Below, in pieces: positions 15,881 to 23,281 of a DNA stretch of 64,000 nucleotides (its first letter is position 1; every line of letters begins with the position of its first letter). The notes beneath the pieces are model-generated. The model had not been told where the DNA came from. It was given only the letters and a program-made list of their open reading frames with translations, and ran no database searches. The position numbers and the translations under genes are program-made. The DNA is from Ochrobactrum quorumnocens (GTDB lineage: Bacteria; Pseudomonadota; Alphaproteobacteria; Rhizobiales; Rhizobiaceae): positions 1,617,501 to 1,681,500 of the forward strand of contig NZ_CP022603.1 in NCBI RefSeq assembly GCF_002278035.1. The letters are read 5' to 3'.

Positions 15881-17191
15881 ATGCTAATGGGGATGACTTG
15901 CTTGTGTAACGCGTCGACTGCCGGACATATCCGGCGACTTCTTCCATGCCTTGTGCTTGTCGTACTCGCTGCTTGCGGCGGACACCCGAAAGACGTACTG
16001 AGCCCCGTTGCGGACACCGTGCCAGAGTCCAGCCGCGTCGACATGCTGATCGCGACGACGCGCGCCCGATCGACCGTCCCCGGCGAGATGTTCACGGGTG
16101 AACGCGCCCGAACGCCCTCCTTCGCACAGATGAGAGTCTCACTGCCCAAAGTCCGCAAGGAAGGCGACGTCGCCTGGCCAAAGAAGCTGCCTTCAAATCC
16201 GGAAACCGACTTCGCCACCCTGAAGGCCGACGAACTCAGCCTTGATGGCGCGAAAGGCTGGCTGAACGCCTCGGTTAGAAGAAACCCCGACCAAAGCGTC
16301 CTGGTCTTCATCCACGGCTTCAACAACCGCTTCGAAGACAGCGTCTACCGGTTCGCCCAGATCGTCTACGATTCCAATGTCCGCAGCACGCCGATCCTTG
16401 TGACATGGCCATCGCGCGGCAGCCTGCTCGCCTACGGTTATGACCGCGAGAGCACCAACTACACCCGCAACGCCCTTGAAACGCTCTTCCAGTATCTCGC
16501 TAAAGACAAAGAGGTAAAGGAAGTCAACGTGCTGGCCCACTCAATGGGCAACTGGCTGGCACTAGAGGCGCTCCGCCAGATGGCAATTCGCAATGACGGT
16601 CTTCCGGCGAAGTTCAAGAACGTCATGCTCGCCGCTCCCGATGTCGACATCGATGTCTTCCGCTCGCAGATCGACGATATGGGCGACCCGCATCCGAAGT
16701 TCACCCTGTTCGTCTCGAGTGACGATAAGGCGCTCGCATTCTCACGGCGGGTTTGGGGCGATATCCCGCGATTGGGGTCTATCGATCCCGAAAGCGCGCC
16801 CTACAAGGCTGAACTTGCCGACTACAAGATTTCTGTCATCGATCTGACGAGGATCAAGGTCAGCGACAATCTCAATCACAGCAAGTTCGCCGAATCCCCG
16901 GAAGTCGTCCAGCTCATCGGCGCACGGCTATCCCAAGGGCAGACGCTCACCGACAGCCGGGTTGGTCTTGGCGACACCATCCTGGCCGGAACAACTGGTG
17001 TGGCGGCCGCCGCCGGCAGTGCAGCGGGGCTGGTTCTTACGGCTCCAGTCGCCGTGCTTGACGCAGATACGCGGGGGAATTACGCCGATCATGTTGGCGG
17101 CCTGACCGGACAAGGCAGCGGAAGACAAAAGATTGCGGTCAAGAACTGCGCAGCAACGCCGACCGACCCGGCATGCAGGAAGCAGCGATAG
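15881..17191 (+). CDS. Lipoprotein alpha/beta hydrolase (DUF900 type)
   Basis: A protein of about 436 residues with a lipobox-type signal peptide (LVVLAACGG, Cys as lipidation site) and a DUF900 alpha/beta-hydrolase domain: VFIHGFNNRFEDSVYRFAQ (oxyanion region), nucleophile elbow LAHSMGNW with catalytic Ser, then AAPDVDIDVF and a late His (LNHSKF). DUF900 proteins are esterase-like, often envelope associated; the substrate is unknown. The start is uncertain: ATG 15881 is used, a TTG at 15863 and an ATG at 15887 are alternatives. The C-terminal 70 residues are Ala/Gly-rich and low in complexity. Confidence 0.82.
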   Translation: MLMGMTCLCNASTAGHIRRLLPCLVLVVLAACGGHPKDVLSPVADTVPESSRVDMLIATTRARSTVPGEMFTGERARTPSFAQMRVSLPKVRKEGDVAWPKKLPSNPETDFATLKADELSLDGAKGWLNASVRRNPDQSVLVFIHGFNNRFEDSVYRFAQIVYDSNVRSTPILVTWPSRGSLLAYGYDRESTNYTRNALETLFQYLAKDKEVKEVNVLAHSMGNWLALEALRQMAIRNDGLPAKFKNVMLAAPDVDIDVFRSQIDDMGDPHPKFTLFVSSDDKALAFSRRVWGDIPRLGSIDPESAPYKAELADYKISVIDLTRIKVSDNLNHSKFAESPEVVQLIGARLSQGQTLTDSRVGLGDTILAGTTGVAAAAGSAAGLVLTAPVAVLDADTRGNYADHVGGLTGQGSGRQKIAVKNCAATPTDPACRKQR

Positions 17192-17205
17192 CAGGAGGCG
17201 CCAGC

Positions 17206-17286
17206 ATGAGTTCTATCATCCTTGGCCCGCTCGTCTGCATCTGCATGTTCCGAATGATCGCTGATCATCGGCAGTCTTGTCCGTAA
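17206..17286 (+). CDS. Possible 26-residue peptide after the hydrolase
   Basis: ATG at 17206 follows AGGAGG by 7 nt, an ideal ribosome site, and opens a 26-codon frame starting MSSIILGPLVCICMF, hydrophobic at the N-terminus. It lies 14 nt after the hydrolase stop. No family is recognised; the ribosome site is the only support. Confidence 0.3.
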   Translation: MSSIILGPLVCICMFRMIADHRQSCP

Positions 17287-17671
17287 CCGCCTCCCAGACC
17301 ATCACCTGGACGCCGAATCAAAGGACGTGATGCGCCTGTCGACGACAGTCGTCTGCACGTTGTTTGCCCTTGCCCTCGAGCAGCGGATTGATCGGCAAAC
17401 AGTGTTCACAACAACGTCGAAGCCTAGTTGCGGACCTCCGCTGCCCGCTTGGGGGCTACCCTGCACTGCATGCAGCTCCTTTCGCGGACTGGCTGGCGGC
17501 TGGTGGCAGAGGGTCGACTTATCAGGCTTTCCGCGGCAGCCGGTTTAAGACCGAGCACGCAGCACGACGAGCGAACTTCGCTTTCCTTCACTAAGTTGTA
17601 GAGATCACGTCGACCGTCGTACCGTGATATCCATGTCCTTGAGACGGAGGGAGGGGCCTAATCCGCGTCTT
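17287..17671. other. Intergenic stretch, nothing supported
   Basis: I see no gene, clear terminator or repeat here. Short frames (for example 17327-17548) have atypical composition and no ribosome site. Confidence 0.5.
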
Positions 17672-19135
17672 CTATGAAACCCGCTTTACACCGGGCGGCT
17701 GCCATGTCCCTCCACCCGCCGGCAAGATGGACGGTGGCGTAGTCTTCGGCCAATACAGCCGCATCACGAGATAGATTTTACCATCCGGGGCAGGAAGCCA
17801 ATTTGCCTCCTTGTCTGCACCGGGGCTGTCTTTCTGGACGTACAGCGTCAGCGAGCCGTCCACGTCCTTCTTCATCGCCGAAACCATCGGAGAGTTGATG
17901 AGGTAGCGGTTGATCGGATTCTTGACGAGGAGCTGGCTTTTACCGTCGTACATGGTCACGGACCAAAACGAATGCACCGGCGGCAACTGGCCGGGTGCGA
18001 AGGTGATGGTATACTTGTGCTTGCTACCATCCAGCGGTTCCCCGCTTACATCCGTTCTGGTGAAGGGATACATTGCTTCCGCGGCATCGTTGCCATAGAG
18101 GCCGGCCTTGGCAGCCCCCGCCCGCATCAGCCAATCGCCATTGTAGAAGGCCTCGTCACCAAGAAGCGCGCTGACGTTCCAGCCGTTGATCGGCTTGTTG
18201 CCACTGGCCAGCCATTTATTAATTTTATCGTCACCCTGCTTCATGCCTATCAGCAATTCGGCTTTGTGTTCGAGCGACAGATCCTTGAACGCGAGTGTCT
18301 TGCCAGGACCGATGCCGATCTTTGCAAGCTTGGTACGGATTGCTTCGTCCCTTGGTGTCTCCGGGACGAACTGCAGTGCCACGTCGAGATATTTGAAGAA
18401 GTTCTCCTTGATACCGGCAGTTGTGGCGGGTGCGAAGTCGATTGTCGGAGCGGCAGACGGAGCCTTTTGTTCAAGGAAGGCCGAAAGCGGTTGCGCCTTG
18501 TAGCCGGACTGCACCTTCTTCACATTCGGCATATCTTCAGCGTTGATAAGCTGTGTCCGAAAGTTGGCGAATACGAACGGGGTGGACGATCGGAAGACCT
18601 GTTTGATGCGCTCCGGCTTCTCTCCCTTCCAGTCAGGGGCGACCACGAGATAGGACCCCGGTTCGTTACCCGTGGCACGCGAGCCGATATAGCCAAAGTT
18701 ATAGGTGTTGCCGTCAACCAATTGAACCGAGTAGTAGCGGTCCTTTTCGACTGCGGGGACCGAGATGACCATTGGTTCAGTGCGCAAATCCAGCCAGAGG
18801 AACGAGTATGGCGTGTCGCTGTTCGGCGTGATGATCGCCGTATCATCGGGACTGGCGACCGTATGCATGTTATAAATCTCGTTAAAGGGCGCCTTGAACT
18901 GCCCGGAATTCCTGTCCACGGCGAACTCATGCATGACCGCATAGTTCATCACGAGCGGCAGGCCGTAGATGAAGCCTTCTTCGGCGATATTCCTGGCCTC
19001 CAGTAGTCTGGGCCATTCGGCATTGTCCTGTGCGACAGCCGTGGTGGACTTCGCCATCGTCGCGAAGAGTGCGGCCATCGCGGCTGAGCGAAGCAGATCG
19101 CGTTTTGTAAGCAATTGAATGTCCTTTCGGTTCAC
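17672..19135 (-). CDS. DUF1254/DUF1214 exported protein (paralogue B)
   Basis: A 487-residue DUF1254 (about residues 75-205, e.g. NSDTPYSFLWLDLRTEPMVI) plus DUF1214 (about 360-475, PPVHSFWSVTMYDGKSQLLV) protein. The N-terminus (TKRDLLRSAAMAALFATMA) is a signal peptide with a Tat-like KR rather than RR, so Sec or Tat export is undecided. It is a diverged relative of the gene at 11817-13340. Unlike the other envelope genes here, it has no recognisable copy of the 21-bp dyad at the expected place. Confidence 0.88.
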   Translation of the reverse strand: MNRKDIQLLTKRDLLRSAAMAALFATMAKSTTAVAQDNAEWPRLLEARNIAEEGFIYGLPLVMNYAVMHEFAVDRNSGQFKAPFNEIYNMHTVASPDDTAIITPNSDTPYSFLWLDLRTEPMVISVPAVEKDRYYSVQLVDGNTYNFGYIGSRATGNEPGSYLVVAPDWKGEKPERIKQVFRSSTPFVFANFRTQLINAEDMPNVKKVQSGYKAQPLSAFLEQKAPSAAPTIDFAPATTAGIKENFFKYLDVALQFVPETPRDEAIRTKLAKIGIGPGKTLAFKDLSLEHKAELLIGMKQGDDKINKWLASGNKPINGWNVSALLGDEAFYNGDWLMRAGAAKAGLYGNDAAEAMYPFTRTDVSGEPLDGSKHKYTITFAPGQLPPVHSFWSVTMYDGKSQLLVKNPINRYLINSPMVSAMKKDVDGSLTLYVQKDSPGADKEANWLPAPDGKIYLVMRLYWPKTTPPSILPAGGGTWQPPGVKRVS

Positions 19136-19249
19136 AGTGCGCTAGCATGCGCAGTTAGCAGGATAAGTCAGGCGGCGGTCCACAATGATTGTACTGGACC
19201 CAAGTGCCGGATATGATCGCTCTCGATGTAGATGCGCGGTCGTTAGCGC

Positions 19250-20086
19250 CTATTTTGGAAACAGGAACGTCAACCCGAGACGGAAGCCGAGCCCTTCGGG
19301 ACCGTTGTCTGGAGCGGCTGCCCAGTATCGAAGCCCCGCGGTTACACTGATTGGCTGCTTGTTCACCCTCACCAGCTTGGAAACTGTCAGATTGATGGGT
19401 ACCGACCATTCCTTCGCCTTCCAGTCGAATGTGGATTCGGTGTTCAGCGCGAACGTCCATGCGGTTGGCGTTGTGTAAGAAAGAAAGGGCTGCACGAACG
19501 TGTTACTTATATCGTTGCGATCCTCGTTGCCCGCGAACGACCAGATATGGTTTGCCAGTGCGCCATAGGTCCAAGGGCCGTCCTGCTTTAGCGCGACAAC
19601 TGTCGGCCCAGCGCCCCATTTCTCGCCACCAAGCAGATCGTCGGTTGCGGTCGGGATCAGGAAGACGGGACCTGCGCCCCAGATGAGACCGCCCTCGGTT
19701 GGTTTGGACGGCGACAGAAACAAACTTTGCACAACGTCGCCGAGACCGAACTGCGATCCGGATGGCCCGGCGATATCGTTCTGGTAGGTCAAGGGCAGGA
19801 CGGTGCGGGAGATCAGGTTCCAGTCGGCGTTCAGTGAGATCGGAATCACGGGTTGGATGTTCAGCGTTGTCTTGTTACCATCAAGCGGGCCATAGCCGTG
19901 ATCATGGTTCAACTGGAACGGAACGCTGATCAGCGACGCGATCGGGTTCGAAAGCTTCTTGGCGAGATCAGCGCTGGAATCCTGACCGTAGGCTGTCGAT
20001 CCCATGCCAAGCGTCGCTGCGACGGCGAGCGTCAGAGCTGCCTTTCGGTGCCGGATGCGGGAAGATGCGGTTGTGGCCAATTCCAC
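19250..20086 (-). CDS. Outer-membrane transporter-like beta-barrel protein
   Basis: A 278-residue exported protein with a long signal peptide (residues 1-36, ending AYGQ) and repeated barrel-like strands (LNADWNLISRTVLPLTYQND; LIWGAGPVFLIPTATDD; GLRYWAAAPDNGPEGLGFRL) ending in FLFPK. It resembles the MetA/phenol-degradation type outer-membrane proteins often found near DUF1254 genes. Site E of the 21-bp dyad family is centred 100 nt upstream. It follows the regulator gene at 20201-22003 on the same strand. Confidence 0.82.
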   Translation of the reverse strand: MELATTASSRIRHRKAALTLAVAATLGMGSTAYGQDSSADLAKKLSNPIASLISVPFQLNHDHGYGPLDGNKTTLNIQPVIPISLNADWNLISRTVLPLTYQNDIAGPSGSQFGLGDVVQSLFLSPSKPTEGGLIWGAGPVFLIPTATDDLLGGEKWGAGPTVVALKQDGPWTYGALANHIWSFAGNEDRNDISNTFVQPFLSYTTPTAWTFALNTESTFDWKAKEWSVPINLTVSKLVRVNKQPISVTAGLRYWAAAPDNGPEGLGFRLGLTFLFPK

Positions 20087-20175
20087 TATGCTCCGTCTGA
20101 TGTCGAGGTTGACGGTGAACCAGTCTGGGCATCACCTCATGCGCCGGAGAATGACGGAAACCGCCGGGAAATAAA

Positions 20176-20196
20176 CGTATGTTACTGTAGCATACG
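20176..20196 (-). promoter_or_regulatory. 21-bp dyad, site E (best copy)
   Basis: CGTATGTTACTGTAGCATACG is the clearest copy: CGTATG and CATACG arms are exact reverse complements, and the inner TAC-T-GTA is also symmetric. It lies between the regulator stop (20201) and the porin-like gene start (20086), centred 100 nt upstream of the latter. Confidence 0.78.
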
Positions 20197-20200
20197 GCCT

Positions 20201-22003
20201 TCAAAGGCCGTCTGAGGCGTTGGAAGTCCTGAACTCAGCTTCGACGTCCGTCACGCTTGGTACTGGCAGTCCGGCGCGTCGAAGCGCTTCAATTATACGG
20301 ATACTGTCCTTCGGTGGCAGGTTTCTCTTCCGGTTTTCGGCCACGATGTTGGGCAGATAGTCAGGGCGCATTTTCATGAATACCTCGCCCTCGCGCTTCG
20401 CCTCTGCCAACAGCCCCGCCTCAGAGTAGATGACCGCCGCCACGCCGTGGAAGAGTGGAAACTTCTTTAGGTCGGCTTTGCGGATCAGCCGCACCGCTTT
20501 GTCATGATCCTCAAGCATGCAGGCGATCAGGGCACGCGTGCCGAAGTAATATCCCGCTCCGCCGGGGTTGAGTTTGATCGCACGATCCAGCAGTTCCGCG
20601 CCACGCTCCCATTGCCCCGAGAACGCGACGCGCGTTCCGAGCTCGCCGAGAAACTCCGTGTCGTTTGGATTGGTGGCGAGCGCCTCCTCGCCAACCTCGA
20701 ATGCCTCCTTCGTCTCGTTGTTGAAGAACAGGGCCGCCATGAGCGCCTGAAGGGCGCGCGTGTTACCCGGCTCAAGCGAGACTGCCCGGCGTGCCGAACC
20801 GAGCGCGCGCTCCATCGCGGACCCCTTGTCACCCTGGGGATTGAACTCGAACCGGCCTTCATCGAGTTGGATGATCGAGAGCATTGACCACGCCGTCGCG
20901 TAGGCAGGGAAACGGGTGACCGCGCGTTCCAAGCAGTCGCGGGCCGCCAGATGCGCTTCCGGGTTCAGCTCCTCGCGGTATGCGTAGAAGCGCAGCGTGC
21001 AGTCATGGACGCCAACATCGTCTGGTGGCGGGTTGGCCGCCAATGATTTCGCGATGATGCCGTATGGTTGGGCGATCGCGGTCGCTACTTTGCTGGCAAC
21101 GTCGGACTGGATGGCGAAGGATTCATGTGTGTCCAGATCGTCGTCGTAGTTCTGCGACCACAGGATGGATCCGTTGGAGGTATCGACGAGGCGCACCGTC
21201 ACGCGGACCTTGTTCCCTGCAATGCGGACCCCTCCTGCGAGAAGGTAATGCGCGCCCAGTCCGTCGCGCACCTGCGATGCTGCGACGCCGGGAGACAATG
21301 CCTTCGACGTCTCGCGACCGAAGACCGTGATCTCTTTGAAGCGGGGAAGGGCGGTGAGAAGCTCCTCAGTCAGCCCGGCCGCATAGCGTGCAGCCGGCAG
21401 GCTATCTCCCATATTCGCGAATGGGGCGATCACCAGCATCGGCTCGTGCGGAAACTGCCCCACGGACCGACCGGTGTCGGGCCCCCTCAGAACGCCCGCG
21501 TAATATCCAAGCCCCGCGCAGAGGAACGCCACGAAAAAGGCCAGCACGGACCAGCCGAGCCGCCGCCATGCGAAAGTTCGGCCTGCATTCCGGGCTTCGT
21601 TCGGCTCGTTTTCGGCCACTTCCGTCGGCGCATCATTCCAGGTGAAGCTCGGCACGTAGCCGCCTTTGGGGATATCAATGCGGATCGGATCGTTCTGCCC
21701 GGCAACGAGATAGTAACGTTCGATGTGCCGGCGCAACCGTCCGGCTTCGATCCGCACGACTGGATCGTCCTGAGAAAACCCCGCGTTTCTGCCGAACACT
21801 TCGATGGCGACAGAATAGGCTTTGAGACGGTGCGCCCGGCCAGCGAGTGCTTCCTCGGTGATATATTTTAGGAAGGCTGCGCCGCGTCCTCCGCTGGGAA
21901 ACTCCCGGCTGGAAAGAATTCGCTCAAGCTGTGCCCTGACCTCATCTTGGGTCGGACAGGGGCGCTCCGCCCGCTCAACCGGCGGCGACACTGAGGTCTG
22001 CAT
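20201..22003 (-). CDS. Membrane-anchored TPR regulator with N-terminal DNA-binding-like domain
   Basis: A 600-residue protein. Residues about 15-120 form a conserved N-terminal module (FLKYITEEALAG, then DPVVRIEAGRLRRHIERYY and IPKGGYVP) found in proteins loosely annotated as adenylate-cyclase-like or ToxR-like regulators. Residues about 150-172 are one transmembrane helix. Residues about 190-330 resemble a TolB/FlgO-like domain (VIAPFANMGD; ILWSQNYDDDLDTHESFAIQ). Residues about 400-550 carry TPR-like helices. The layout suggests a one-component membrane regulator, a good candidate to bind the five 21-bp dyads nearby; this is inference from position only. Confidence 0.75.
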   Translation of the reverse strand: MQTSVSPPVERAERPCPTQDEVRAQLERILSSREFPSGGRGAAFLKYITEEALAGRAHRLKAYSVAIEVFGRNAGFSQDDPVVRIEAGRLRRHIERYYLVAGQNDPIRIDIPKGGYVPSFTWNDAPTEVAENEPNEARNAGRTFAWRRLGWSVLAFFVAFLCAGLGYYAGVLRGPDTGRSVGQFPHEPMLVIAPFANMGDSLPAARYAAGLTEELLTALPRFKEITVFGRETSKALSPGVAASQVRDGLGAHYLLAGGVRIAGNKVRVTVRLVDTSNGSILWSQNYDDDLDTHESFAIQSDVASKVATAIAQPYGIIAKSLAANPPPDDVGVHDCTLRFYAYREELNPEAHLAARDCLERAVTRFPAYATAWSMLSIIQLDEGRFEFNPQGDKGSAMERALGSARRAVSLEPGNTRALQALMAALFFNNETKEAFEVGEEALATNPNDTEFLGELGTRVAFSGQWERGAELLDRAIKLNPGGAGYYFGTRALIACMLEDHDKAVRLIRKADLKKFPLFHGVAAVIYSEAGLLAEAKREGEVFMKMRPDYLPNIVAENRKRNLPPKDSIRIIEALRRAGLPVPSVTDVEAEFRTSNASDGL

Positions 22004-22415
22004 TTTGCATTTCCCCCACCCGTCACAGAATAGGCCGACGGTTATTGCTTTTATTGAAAAAGTCCAGGATGCAATCTACCTCCCGAAGAGGATTTCGTCC
22101 ACACTTGAAGTAGGCTTTTCAGTAAGCGGTGTCCATCTTACACGGGCCATCGTACATCATCAGAAAGTCGGCTGTAGCTTCCAACCCCGAGATTTCGCAC
22201 ACTCTTCAAGCTTATTGGCAAATTGTCATTTCCAGCGCTGGGATTGTTCGTATTGCTTATCTGTTTCTCAGGTGTGGGCGTGTTTGAAAAAACGTATTAC
22301 TTTTGGCGACAGGGAAATGGCTCGAGCTCAGCAAAGCATCTAACAATGCAAATAATCGGGAGTTGGAAACGACCGTGAGACTCGCGATCATACGACGAAT
22401 GACGTGGCCATCAAT
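22004..22415. other. Non-coding or decayed stretch, nothing supported
   Basis: No convincing gene on either strand; frames here lack ribosome sites and family resemblance. It separates the accessory block from a run of gene remnants. Confidence 0.45.
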
Positions 22416-22760
22416 CTAGTCGTGACGGGTCGAATAGCGCCATGCAATAGGCGTAGCATCATAAGCGTGGCTGGTAGGGCTGGTAACGGGACCTAGATTG
22501 ATGGCTCCGAGAGCTTTCAGTTTAATGCGAATAGTAGGATCTACAAAATCTTCAGCACCAAACACCAGTATCCGGGCGCCATCGATAAGCGCCGCCATTT
22601 CCCCAAACGCAGTCATTATTGATAGATCAGCATTTCCAGTTTTCTGCACCATCCCACCAGTCGTGAAAGCTATGTTATAGGAATCTCGAACATCGCCCCC
22701 AAAAGATGCAGACCCCTTCGCGAGTAACGTTTGAGATGTGGCTGTAAAAGTGCCTTCCCG
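22416..22760 (-). pseudogene. Unidentified open-frame fragment
   Basis: An open frame of about 115 codons ends at 22416 and reads coherently (e.g. LLAKGSASFGGDVRDSYNIA; FGEMAALIDGARILVFGAED). It has no good start: the first ATG gives 78 residues. It begins immediately after the stop codon of the decayed isochorismatase gene. I do not recognise the family; it may be the tail of a deleted gene. Confidence 0.35.
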
Positions 22761-23235
22761 TTAGACACGCGCGGGATTCAACGGTTCCTGTGTCTCTGCC
22801 ACATCCTTTGCCTTCTGATAGCTTTCGACGAGGAGTTGATAGGGCGGGAATATCAACGTGTAGATATTAGCCCATTCCAGAGCATCCTCCCGATGCCAAG
22901 TTTTTGGATTTCAGACGCAACCGCCCCCGTGTACATCGGGATGACACCCGCCTTAACAACTCGCGCAAACGTGATTTCCTGGGCCATCTATGAATAGGTA
23001 TCCGAGGCATCCACGACTGCGAAAACCTTGTACTTTCATGGACTGCACTGATGGCGGGAAATGCCATGCTAACACTGGTGATCGTCCCGACAATAATAAG
23101 TGTTTGACGCCCTTTGCTTTTACTGCGGCAACAAAATCGGGATTATCCCATGCGTTGATCTCACCTTTGCGAGCGACGTTTCGCATGAGGCGCACTCTCA
23201 TGAATTTCTGGGATGAGAGGCCCATTGGGTCCCCG
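22761..23235 (-). pseudogene. Decayed isochorismatase-family hydrolase
   Basis: Pieces of one cysteine-hydrolase (isochorismatase-like) protein are recognisable in different frames: GPNGPLIPEIHE, then ARKGEINAWDNPDFVAAVKA, then MAFPAISAVHE, then AVVDASDTYS, an in-frame stop, QEITFARVVKAGVIPMYTGA, and finally YQLLVESYQKAKDVAETQEP to a natural stop at 22761. At least three frameshifts and one stop codon separate them. The intact family hydrolyses amides or isochorismate with an Asp-Lys-Cys triad; this copy cannot be functional. Confidence 0.78.
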
Positions 23236-23281
23236 CGGCAATCAACACATAAAATGGCTGGATCATTCCAGCAATTTGAAT

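Noticed and set aside
17972..19006. 344-codon plus-strand open frame opposite DUF1254 gene B
   Set aside because: Antisense shadow of a recognised protein; composition is not protein-like and no start signal is present.
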